Origin: Bretschneidera sinensis
Lineage: Eukaryota; Streptophyta; Magnoliopsida; Brassicales; Akaniaceae
Direction: 5' to 3'
Length of the DNA stretch: 64,000 bases
Assembly (NCBI GenBank): GCA_023935145.1
Contig: CM043698.1
Coordinates: 64,064,001-64,128,000 of the forward strand
The notes under the pieces were generated by a model. It saw nothing but the letters and a program-made list of their open reading frames with translations, was not told the DNA's origin and did no database searches. Shown piece after piece: positions 37,481 to 48,179 of the stretch. Every line of letters begins with the position of its first letter. Within the stretch, counting starts at the first letter, position 1. A program made the translations under genes and the position numbers.

Positions 37481-40400
37481 ATGAATTCTTGCTGCGTTGC
37501 CTTGAAACCCAATACTCACGTGGCAAAACCAGGCAAAGGTGGTTTCAAGAATGCAGATAACGGATTTTGGGGGGAGAGGGTCAGAGGAAGCTTGAACGAC
37601 AATGTTTGGGTTAACCAGTTGGCAAAAAGTTCGAAAGCTGAGAAGAGAGTAAAGAAGGTCAAGCCTGGTGTTGCTTATGCTGTTACCACGTCAAGGAATC
37701 CCAAAGAGACCCTCGTAAGCTAATTGCATCCCTTTTGATAGTATTAAATACGATTATAAGTGTTTTTTTGTCACCCACTTAAAGAATTATAGGAAAGCTT
37801 GCATGGGCATATACTCATTTCGGATGTTCAGATTAGAAATGTGTAGAAATTTAATTTGTTGTGTCTGTTTCAAATCTTACTTTGCAATTTTATTTCAGAC
37901 TATAAAGGCACCAGTTTTCGAAATACGAAAAGCAGACCCAAAAAATGTGGCTTCAATCATATTAGGAGGAGGAGCAGGGACTCACCTCTTTCCTCTTACT
38001 AGAAGGGCAGCAGCACCAGCTGTAAGAAAATATCCTGTCTTGCTTAACTTCACTTAGTTGTTACTTTGGATATTGTAATTTGTAAATAAGGTCAAATTGA
38101 TACATTTTTGGATAAATTTAGCTTTTTTGGCATTGAAATTTACCCTTTGAATTTACTGTTCCATAAACTTATTGGCCACGCTAGTACAACCTTTTGATTG
38201 AAAATTATTATAAGATTTGGTGTTTCATCATGTGATGACATGGTAAGATCTGCAGGTTCCATTGGGAGGATGCTATAGGCTTATAGACATTCCAATGAGC
38301 AACTGCATCAACAGCGGCATAAACAAGATTTTTGTGCTGACCCAGTTCAACTCTGCTTCGCTTAACCGCCATCTTGCCCGCACATATTTTGGAAATGGTA
38401 TCAACTTCGGTGATGGATTTGTGGAGGTACGAAAATCTTGAAGCTGATGAAGATCTAAATTCCACAATGTTTAATTTAGAAGTTACTTTGTAGGCCAACA
38501 TAAGTAGGGCTTGAAATTATCAATTATACAATAAAAAAGAATTTTATGGGTATATTTTCTGTCGCATAAAAAAAATTGCCAAATAACTACTTGGTTTGGC
38601 AAAAGATCAAGTAAGGGCAAAGCCTCGTGTTCTTTTTAAGCTAAACGGATGACAAAATGCAAACTTTCTTTTGTTACAATAGATTATATCCATTCTGTAA
38701 ATAATGCTGTTGAAAACTCCTTCACTACTTGATGGCTGAATGCATGCACACTTGCTAAATAGGTTTTAGCTGCAACGCAAACACCTGGAGAAGCAGGAAA
38801 AAAGTGGTTCCAAGGGACAGCAGATGCTGTGAGACAATTTATATGGGTATTTGAGGTAGGAATGGAAAGTTTTGTTTACCTTTAATTTATCATCCATAAA
38901 CAAGCACAGGAAAATAAATGGAACGCCTAACAGTTCATTACTTCATTCTTGTCTCACCTTGAAGTGGAATATCATAAATTACATTGATTCTTGTAGGATG
39001 CCAAGAACAGGAATATTGAAAACGTAGTGATCTTGTCTGGGGATCATCTCTATAGAATGGATTATATGGACTTCGTGCAGGTATGCAGATACTTCCTAAT
39101 TTAATGGACTTATTTATTTAGCAATAATTTCAAAATTTTGCTCACTTGTTTGCAATGCGTTAACAGTACCACCTTGACAGAAATGCTGATATTACGATTT
39201 CATGTGCACCAGTAGGTAACAGGTCTGTTCAGTATTCTTCCCAAAATGATGATGATGTGTTCTATATTATCTTGCTTTTGGTTAATTATATCATGTTGCA
39301 AATTTTATTGTTAATGATCTTTTAATAATATTAATGTTCTCTCTTTATAATTTCATTCCGAGTTTTATTTGTCCACGGGAGTGTTAGAAAGAACAATATT
39401 TGGAATTATTGTTGATTGCTGTGTGTGCTTTTTCATATAACCAGTTTTTCTAGTTATTGATCTTTTCATCTAAAGTTGAGTGCCTACTTTTCAGCCGTGC
39501 ATCGGATTATGGATTGGTCAAGATAGACAGCAGAGGAAACATTTTCCAATTTTCTGAAAAACCAAAGGGTGCTGATCTGAAAGCAATGGTAAGAGCTTAG
39601 AAGATCATATTCTTAAACCCTCTGTGCTTTTTCACTCTCTGTTTTTCCCCGGATATTACTGGCTTTCATCATAGCTAGAAAACAAGAATATCTCCCTCAA
39701 CAAAAAACAGCATTTACTATGCACCAATTATTTAAGCTTTGGTTTCTAATCTTTAATACAAATAAACCCTGAATATTGCTAATTTAGTCTTCCTTTTGCC
39801 CTTTCGAAAGCCAAATTCAGAAATCCCAACATTCTAATTCTCTAATGTTTTCCTTTTAAATTATGTTATCCATGTTGATATGAGACAAATGCAGATTTGT
39901 AATGTTTGATTTTTCCATGTATTCACTTTTTACCATGTAAATGAACGATCATAATTCCAACTGAATCTATGACTTCAATTTAATGGTAAGTTCTTAAATG
40001 ATGCTCTGCAGCAAGTGGATACCACTTTCTTTGGATTGTCTCCCCAAGAAGCCATGAAATCCCCATATATTGCATCGATGGGGGTTTATGTATTTAAGAC
40101 AGATGCATTATTGAAGCTTCTGACATGGAGATATCCTACTGCCAATGACTTTGGATCTGAAATCATTCCTGCAGCTGTAATGGAGCACAATGTTCACGTA
40201 AGAGAATCTACAATTTGAAATTTCTTCATCTCTTAGAATGTTTTTCGACATCAATCCTGCTAGGAGTTGGTGTGTGCTACCCATCTGGGCTTGAAACCCT
40301 GTCTCCCCCTTTTGCACCGTGGTATTCAAGATCATTGATGATTGAAGCACCATAAATTTGATCCTCATTCTTCATAGTTTCTGCTAGCAAATGTATCCAT

Positions 40401-41578
40401 TTTCTAAGTTATGAAATAATTGAAGTTATAATATATGTTGAACGTCTCGTGTTGACAGGCATATATTTTCAGAGACTACTGGGACGATATCGGGACAATA
40501 AAGTCTTTTTATGAAGCAAACTTAGCCCTTACCGAAGAGGTTAGTTTTTTCATTCAAGAACTGAAAACTTTGGCTTTTTAGTCTCTCCAGTTCTTATGTC
40601 ATGTGTTTGTTAAAATTATTTGCACACCAGAGAAGGGAATAGGCATAGCCAATAATTATTATAAATCATTGATTACAGAATTTTTCAAAATGAGGTTAAC
40701 ATCTGCTACTTTTGTGCAGGATCCAAAGTTTGAGTTTTATGACCCACAGACACCTTTCTACACATCTCCTCGGTTCTTACCACCAAGTAAAATTGAAAAA
40801 TGCAGAGTATGTTGATACTCTAGAGATTAAGTTCATATCTTCATTGGTTTGTCTTGTTTCTCATTGTTCCGTTTCTGTTTTGCAGATTGTAGATGCTATA
40901 ATATCACATGGATGTTTCTTGCGAGAATGTAGTGTCCAACACTCCATAGTGGGTGAACGATCACGTTTAGATTATGGTGTTGAGATTCAGGTGAATTTTC
41001 ATTGTTTCCAACTTCTTCTCTTCAATCACAAAGAAGCCTGTTAGAGAAGATAATTTCTTTCTGTAACCTCAATTGACTTAATAGCACGAATAAATATGTT
41101 TCTCCCCGGTTGTTCTGTTTCACAGGATACCTTGATGTTGGGTGCGGACTCTTACCAAACTGAATATGAAATTGCATCTCTGCTGGCAGAGGGGAAGGTC
41201 CCAATAGGAATTGGACGGAACACCAAAATCAGGTAATTGAACATAAAGATAGAGAAATCCGTAAAGGTATATCAGAATCTCAAGTTCTGACAATGCTGTG
41301 TATGATTTCTTCTGAAGCAACTGCATAATCGACAAGAATGCAAAGATAGGAAAAAATGTGGTCATCGTGAACAAAGATGTAAGCATTACCATGTCTGCTG
41401 GTTTTTCATCTAATAATCGAAGTTTTATTCCCATTAAAATGTTAAAGCATTCATCTTACTGTTCTGCTTTTTATAGGGAGTGCAAGAAGCAGATAGGCCA
41501 GAGGAAGGATTTTACATTCGATCTGGAATCACTGTCATACTGGAGAAGGCAACAGTAGAAGATGGCACTGTTATATAA
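37481..41578 (+). CDS. APL: ADP-glucose pyrophosphorylase large subunit, plastidial
   Basis: Fourteen exons give 527 residues: 37,481-37,714; 37,899-38,021; 38,256-38,426; 38,763-38,855; 38,997-39,080; 39,167-39,222; 39,495-39,588; 40,012-40,197; 40,459-40,539; 40,720-40,806; 40,886-40,990; 41,126-41,232; 41,318-41,378; 41,477-41,578. All introns are GT-AG and the frame is open throughout. The enzyme makes ADP-glucose from glucose-1-phosphate and ATP, the committed step of starch synthesis in plastids. Exon 1 encodes a basic transit-peptide-like region. The nucleotidyltransferase domain begins at [11 protein letters not shown] (about 101-111), followed by WFQGTADAV (D197), [10 protein letters not shown] and SEKPKGAD. 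The C-terminal left-handed beta-helix holds [19 protein letters not shown] and the closing EDGTVI. His107 and Ala117 replace the Arg and Lys that are essential in catalytic small subunits, so this is probably a regulatory large subunit. Confidence 0.97.
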
Positions 41579-42308
41579 ATGGATCCTAAGTACTGCTGCC
41601 AGGTTCGAATATGGAGATTGAGAGAACATTGTAAAGCAGTTGCGATTTGATACTGAAGAAGCCATGGGAACAACATTTGCAGCATTTTGTCGCAGGAAAA
41701 GTAGAGCTGCATCTTCCTAGTTTTATACTTTCATGTAAATTAGAAGCTCCTTCACTACATGTAAAAATGAAGGTTATAAGAGTTCATAGAAGCAAGGAGT
41801 TCGCCCAATAAATCAGAGGGCTGATGACCGGCCGGCCACTCTCTTTCTGTTAGAAGAGTAATTCTAATTATGCGAGAGACTAGACTGATGCTTGCATTTG
41901 ACCTTTAATGTTTATATATGGTATGAATAAAGATTGTGGCACACTTTAATTAAACATCCTGACAAATGTTTTGGAAACTTGAATATTTATTGTTTGGAAA
42001 CTCTCTTGTGCCCGTCAAGCTGTAGAAAATCGTTAAACTTTTCGAGAAAACTTAGTATTTAAAAAGTTCTGTAAAACTGTATTTTTTTTACAATTGAACG
42101 AGTCCACATGTCACTCAAAACAAACAACAGAAAACTGTGGCGCTTGAATGGCACACAAATTAGGATTGGTAGCAATGCAACATCTGGTTAGTGGTAAATT
42201 GCGGATCTTTAAGAATTTGTAAATTGCAGATCTGCGCTAGATTGGTATCAGATGGCCATAGGATCAATATATTTATGCCACAAGCTTCCAAAAACTGAGC
42301 ATCTGGCT
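41579..42308. other. AGPase 3' flank and upstream region of the PV42-like gene
   Basis: Includes AATAAA signals near 41,806 and 41,925. No gene or repeat was seen. Confidence 0.6.
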
Positions 42309-42356
42309 CCACGTGGCAGATGGAGTAGCATTACATCCTTAAAAAGTGCCACGTGG
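42309..42356 (+). promoter_or_regulatory. Paired G-box/ABRE motifs
   Basis: CCACGTGGC (42,309-42,317) and GCCACGTGG (42,348-42,356) are near-mirror copies about 40 bp apart and 120-170 bp before the PV42-like ATG. The ACGTGGC core is the binding site of bZIP (ABF/GBF) factors. Function here is inferred from motif and position. Confidence 0.55.
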
Positions 42357-43839
42357 ATCTGTTGGGCTATTGACATTTGTCCAATGCATAATATCAACGC
42401 AAAACAGTTGAGAGAGAGAGGAAGCAGAACAGAATCAGCAGCAAAGACAAGCAGAGAAAGAACAGAGTGATCTGAAAATGCAAGAGACAATGAGGACTGA
42501 TATGAGGCAAATAGAGGATGTGGTGAAGGATGAAAAAGATGGCATGGTGGAGAACAAAGAGAGCCTCAACTCCAACCACATAGAAATGGACTCTGGCAGT
42601 GCTCTTCAACTCTTTCTTGATCACATCCCCATCAGTTCAATCCCTGGCCTCAAAAACTCACCTGGTACCCCAATCATATTTTATTGTTTCTTTTTCCTTT
42701 CTAAAAAAAAAATTCATTTTGATTCATCTTTTATGCCCATGTTGAATTTATTATGATAAATTATTGTGTTTTTTTTATTTTTCGATTTTCCTTTTACTGG
42801 TTTTGAATTGAAAACTGGGGATACTGTGAGAGATGCAATTCAGTTATTGTATGAGAACAATATTTTTGGGGCTCCTATTTTGGATGTTATAGACCCTGAT
42901 ACAGCCATTGGAAGGCTCTCAGATAGGTATATTGTTTTCATAGATTTTGCTAGCATGGTTCTATGGTCTCTTGAGGTAATTTTGCCTTTTAATTTACTAA
43001 GTTTCAACATCATAAATTTCAAGTGTTTAGTGATACATGAGTCGTTAAACTGCCTAAGTGTTATAAATGTATAAATTGAAGATCCCCACAAAGATATCTA
43101 CCTAGCTGGGCTTTGAATATTCAAGGAGATGATCATAAAGGACAGGCTAGTTCATTATTTTCTGTTGGTATTCAGTGAGTGTGATTACCCCAATTAATTC
43201 CATATATGTTGCTTAACTAGAGATGCTGCATACTATTAATTAGTCAATGCTTTATTAATAGTCACACATAATTAATACATAACCCTACCTTATACGATAA
43301 ATAGTACAGTAGTAGAAATTAATTTAATGAGGCTTTTAAAAATATTGAGCTAATTTTTATTAATATTATAGAAGAAGAAATTATGTTGTTAAGTAGTTAT
43401 TTGTTGGTTTAAACGCATAATTGTTAAATTTAAAATTATTATTATCAAGGGCATGTGAAAAATGCTTGAGGGGTACCTGATTAGAAAATTATACAAAGGA
43501 CATGGTTTATTTTTTCTATCTCGCTATGGAAAGTATGGATTGATCTTGGTTATTATTGATAGCCACATTGATGTTGCATTGCATTTCCATGCTTATTTTG
43601 GGTGGTCAGATTTAAGGTTCCTTTTTGAATTGGCTGTAACTGCAGAGTGATGTCAAGGAGGTTCCTACACAGTTTAGAAGAAAATTGTTTGACGGTAGCT
43701 ATTGATAGATTGTCTATTATTTTTCCATTTGCTTACATTTATGTGATGAGGGAGTAACAGAATTCCATTTTTCACTTTTCACTTTCCTCTTTCTAACCAT
43801 TTTCCACTTTCGATATCACTCACCCAATACCGGAGGCAA

Positions 43840-44030
43840 ATTTAGATCCTGAGATTGATAAAGATGCAACTGAAGCTCCAGATATCCATATTAAGTCTGG
43901 GAGAGTAAATAGTAAAAGGAAAAGAGAGGTGTTGAAGCAAGGCCATCAACTATGAGGAAGAGGTCAGCAGAGTGCGGTGCAAAAAATGTGGGCAATTGGC
44001 AAAACATTTGTAATCTTTAAGCTGGATTGT
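43840..44030 (+). mobile_element. Possible MULE transposase C-terminal relic
   Basis: Within the second recognised intron of the PV42-like gene, RPSTMRKRSAE in one frame and VRCKKCGQL in the next resemble the region before and at the CCHC zinc knuckle of Mutator-like transposases. The frame changes and the motif is incomplete. There are no ends or target duplication, so this is tentative. Confidence 0.35.
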
Positions 44031-44399
44031 ATGGCAAGTGAGGTGAAGTAATACTCACTAAAAGATATTTTTTTGTAATGGTCAGTGCATTGAAATTCTC
44101 TTTTGTAATGTCAGAAGTTTGCACTTGTAAGGATTACATTATCTTTTTTTAATGACACTGCCTTGATTTTCCTTTGTTTAGTGTGGTGGCGATTGACATA
44201 GAACTTACAATTCAATGTAGAAATGTTTCAATAAGTTGAGAAAGCTTGAATGAGAAAGAACATTGATAAATAACATTAAGGCAAGTTATATTGAGAAAAA
44301 AGATGATCTAAGTTATTCTTAATTTATCAAATTGTGAAAATTGTGTCGTATTTTTTATTTTAATTTTTGAGAATTTATTTAACAAACAAACATACATGA

Positions 44400-44740
44400 C
44401 ATGGGGGAGGGAAGGGTTTGGGCATGCTTGATACAATGTATATAAAAAATATTGAAATTTTGAAAATAAAATTATATTAATTATTTTCAAGTATTTGGTG
44501 TATTAGAAAAATATATTTAGTAAATATGAGAAATAAAATTAATATAGATTTCAAATTTAAACTCAAAATTGAAAACAGTTTCAAAGTATATCCAAACATA
44601 TTTCTATTTTCAAAACAGTTTTTAAAATAAAATTATAACATTCATTGTTTTCTGTTTTTTAAAACAATTTTCGAGTTACAATTATATAAATAATTTTCGA
44701 AAACTAAAATTAAAAAATTGATACTCAAACATGGTTTTTT
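44400..44740. mobile_element. Truncated inverted relative of the 20.5-kb MITE
   Basis: Phrases such as 'attgttttctgtttt' and 'aattttcgagttacaatta' are reverse complements of 20,650-20,700 with substitutions, and the region ends near 'ctcaaacatgg'. One end resembling 'gggcatg' is seen near 44,420. It lies in an intron of the PV42-like gene. Confidence 0.5.
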
Positions 44741-45480
44741 CCCATTCCCCTCATGTTACTTCTAGAAACTGACTGTATATTTACACTGAGATCCATCCTT
44801 CTAGATGCAAATGGCAATATCATTTTTCTAACTTTGGCAGTGGATCTACATATCTTGTTTACCCTAATTACAATTCAAGTAATTTATCCAAAAGACAAAA
44901 TGGCTAGTTTTAAATTTTTCAAAAAAAAAAATCTATGCATGGAAGAAAAATGTACATTAATTCTTTTCTTACAGAACAACATTCACTGTAATGGGTGCTA
45001 TGTTTTCTTCTATATATGATAGGTTGGCGAGTTAACAAAATCATTCCTATGGGATCCGTTTTTCCCTGTACGCTTAGATGATACGCTCTTTCATGTTCTG
45101 CTACTGCTTTCAAAACATCGGCTGCAAGTAGTGTCTGTCACTCAGAGATCCGATTCTCACGTCATTGGTTTTGTTACACGGGTATTTATCTGCCTGCAAG
45201 TTGTGTACTTTACTGCATCACAAGAACAAGAGGTTTGTGTTTTACTGGATTGTACAGAAATCTGAGAAGCTAGAATCATGTATTGGACACTGATTAAAAT
45301 CTATGAGGTTAATTTTGAAGCAGTGTATTTGGTTATATTCTTGGAGATGCTCAGTCAAAATGCTGATATCTGTAAGTCTATAATCTGTTGCTGTCTCTGG
45401 ATAGAATGCAGTGATCCAATTGCTTCTTCAATTTGATAGACTAGAGTGGTTTGACAACATCACAAACAAGGCTTTGTCAG

Positions 45481-46060
45481 TGTTAGGATTTTAGCTCAAA
45501 TCTCACAAAGAATACTTCTTATTGGTTTGAAAAAAGTGGTTTTCTATTTTGTAGTTGTTTATCTTAGTAGGAGTATAGTAATAGTTTTCTATTGTATGAT
45601 TGCTTTTCTAGCAGGAGTAGTAATAATTTCCTATGTGATTGCTCTTTTTTCTATTAGCATTAAAAAAATTTCTTTATATAAAAAGGGTACTAGAGAAGGT
45701 TTGATGCATACTCATAATTTCAATATACATTGTAAATCAGAGGATGAGAGCTTTGGGTGTATTAGGGTTTTGGGTTGTCAAGTAGAGAACACTTACAACT
45801 AGAGCTAAGTTGAGAGCTTTAGTTGTATTGGAGCTTTTGGATTGTGAGGTAGTGAGAGTTTATCAACTTTGTTCTTCCTAAAGTTGTAACGGAAGATTAA
45901 TAAAGTTGTGAGTTTGTTGGTGGACGTAGGCAAAGAGGTTACCGAACCACATAAACTATTGTTGGTTTTTGTTATTTGTTTATTTTACCTATTGAATTGT
46001 TGTGGTTATGTTTTTTACCTAAAATTTAAGTAAATGGATTTTAGAGGTAAAATTCCAATA
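45481..46060 (+). repeat. 5' LTR of the non-autonomous element
   Basis: Begins TGTTAGG and ends AATA, where the other LTR has AACA, so the canonical CA end has mutated. It aligns along its whole length with 46,750-47,348. Confidence 0.9.
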
Positions 46061-46062
46061 AG

Positions 46063-46073
46063 TGGTATCAAAG
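46063..46073 (+). promoter_or_regulatory. Primer-binding site of the non-autonomous element
   Basis: TGGTATCAAAG starts two bases after the 5' LTR and resembles the initiator tRNA-Met primer site (TGGTATCAGAGC) with a substitution. Confidence 0.75.
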
Positions 46074-46737
46074 TTGCGGTTTCGATGGCAAAAATACAAC
46101 AAAAAAAACATGATTAATATTGAGTTATTTGATGAATTAAAGATGGAAGAATGAATGAATATCAGCCATTACAATTCCGTTATCACTAATTTGTTAAGTA
46201 ATATGTTGACAGAGACGAAGTACTTGCCACCGGAAGAAGATGACATAGTTACGATATTAATGGTGGGTAATGAAGTTTGGATGGATTAGGAGGTTCCCGC
46301 GGTACCTTCAGAAAGAGATAAGTTAAAGAGGTCCAGTGTGTTCGAGAGTAAATAATTTTTCGTGATTATATCAAGAGATGAGTTAGATAAATGGAGGGAG
46401 TGGAACACTTCAAGGATGGAAGAGGAAAGATCAAAATCCAAGTCTATAGATTTTTCAAATAAGGAGTGTATCTACAAAGAGGAAGGGGGAAAACACACAA
46501 TTGATGAACGACTTGGAGGAATTGAGTAGAATGAAGGATAATGATAGTGGAAAGGCTAATGAGGATGATAAGATACAAGTTTTTTATGGTTTAAATGTCG
46601 TGATGAGAAATACCATGAATGAAGAGAGATTGTACGTGTTGAATAAGAAGATGGTTGTTTCGAAAGGTAAGCGGACGAGATGGGGAGATCAAAAGGAAGA
46701 ATTGCAGCAACCAAAGACGAAAATAAAAATTAATGAT

Positions 46738-46749
46738 GAGGTGGAGATT
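46738..46749 (+). promoter_or_regulatory. Polypurine tract of the non-autonomous element
   Basis: GAGGTGGAGATT lies immediately before the 3' LTR. Confidence 0.75.
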
Positions 46750-47348
46750 TATTAGGATTTTGACTCAAATCTCACATGGAATACTTCTAATTGGGTTTGG
46801 GAAAAGTGCTTTCATATTTTGTAGTTATTTATCCTTGTAAGAGTATAGTAGTAGTTTCCTATTGTATGATTGTTTTTCTAGTAGTAATAGTAGTCTCCTA
46901 TGTTATTGTTCTTTTCCTATTAGTATTAAAAAAATCTATTTTATATAAATGTGGTACTAAAGAAGGTTTGATGCTCACTCACAATTTCAATATACATTGT
47001 AAATCATAGGAGTTTACTACTAGAGTTAGCATGATAGCTTTTGGTGTATTGGGGTTTTGGGTTGTCAAATAGAGAGAGCACTTATAACTATAGCTAGGTT
47101 GAGAGTTTTGTTTGTATTGGAGATTTTGGATTGTGGGGTAGTGAGAGTTTATCAACTTTGCTCTTCCTAAAGTTGTAACTGAAGATTAATAAAGTCGTGA
47201 GTTTGTTGGTGGACGTAAGCAAAGAGGTTGCCAAACCAGATAAACTATTGTTGTTTTTTGTATTTGTTTATTTTGCATAGTAAATTTTTGTGGTTGTGTT
47301 TTTTTGCTTAAAATTTGAATAAGTGATTTTAAAGGTAAAATCACAACA
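46750..47348 (+). repeat. 3' LTR of the non-autonomous element
   Basis: Begins TATTAGG (TG mutated to TA) and ends CACAACA. Pairs with 45,481-46,060. Confidence 0.9.
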
Positions 47349-48179
47349 GTCAGAAACAATACTAAGAACATTGCTCTTTCAGATATTTCAATTTCTTATT
47401 CTCTCACTTTGGATCGCCTACCTTTGTTTTTATCATTCAGATTTGAAAACGAGCATGTAACCCCGCATGTATGGAGACAACGGCATTGCAGAAGCTCTTT
47501 GCATCCTGTTGAAAAGTTGGGAAGTCTAGTTGCTGTCATGGATCGAAGAAGTCAGAGGCTTATTGGCAGCATAAGGTGCCGTGATGTCTATCTTCTTCTG
47601 GAGAATGATAATCTCCTTCATAAGAGAAAGTAAACTCTCTTTCATTCCAATTATCTCGCTAGTTTAATGACAAACCTATTTTCTCGGCTTCCTGAGTAGT
47701 GATATGTAAGTAATGATTATTTTCAAGCCATTAAAGGCCATATTTGTAAGCAGAACCTACTGACTTGTCCGACAAAATAACAGGAGTATAACCGTGGAGG
47801 AATTCATTCACATACAGAGAGGCAAAACCGACTCTGATTCGACAATGGAGAGAAATATGGGGGCTCTACTCACAGCAGGGGCTCTCCACTTAAGAAGCAG
47901 CTCCCTTCCAAGAATGGACTCACCGGTCACCAACAAGAAAACTGACACCCTCAAGCAAGCAATGAAGAACTTGGCCAAGACATAATGCAAGTCTCAGCAT
48001 TCTGGTGGATGATTCGCAATGAGCCAGGCACAAGTGCGCTCACATTGAGAGGCATACTCCTCCAGTTTGCTCCACCCTGCATGGACTCGAGTATCCATGG
48101 AGGCTCTTTCTTTGAAATAGCTCTAGAACAGAGTGGTTACCATGTCAAAAATGGAACCATAATTTTGGACCATTAATCT

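Larger units (their letters stand above)
45481..47348 (+). mobile_element. Non-autonomous LTR retrotransposon in the PV42-like gene
   Basis: Two LTRs (580 and 599 bp) flank a 689-bp interior, with a perfect 5-bp target duplication GTCAG (45,476-45,480 and 47,349-47,353). A primer-binding site and a polypurine tract are present. The interior has no recognisable gag or pol; its longest frame (46,501-46,755) is a Lys/Glu-rich 84-residue ORF with no motif. Copia-like R/U5 phrases ('gtggacgtaggcaaagagg') suggest mobilisation by a copia partner. The small size fits a TRIM/LARD-like element. Confidence 0.9.
42478..48179 (+). pseudogene. PV42: PV42-type CBS-domain protein (SnRK1 gamma-like), decaying
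   Basis: Recognisable exons: 42,478-42,664; 42,800-42,975; 45,023-45,181; 45,405 to about 45,475; 47,441-47,629; 47,784-47,985. They encode CBS-domain sequence of the PV42a/b family of SNF1-related kinase gamma-like subunits, with LQLFLDHIPISSIPG, FGAPILDV, FASMVLWSLE, FLWDPFFPVRLDDTLFHVLL, LLSKHRLQVVSVTQ and TVEEFIH. Damage is extensive. The first intron ends in TG, not AG. The stretch between WSLE and VGELTKSF seems too short for the family and no good exon was found for it. A 1.87-kb LTR element sits at the end of the fourth recognisable exon. Exon 47,441-47,629 has two compensating frame changes around a family-like GDNGIAEALCILL. After the stop at 47,985, family-like C-terminal sequence (LLQFAPPCMDSS, GYHVKNGTIILDH) continues in other frames. 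Most likely a pseudogene. Confidence 0.8.

Noticed and set aside
43081..43180. Possible missing exon of the PV42-like gene (frame ALNIQGDDHKGQASSLFS)
   Set aside because: Flanking AG and GT exist, but the phase does not match the neighbouring exons and the sequence does not clearly fit the family.
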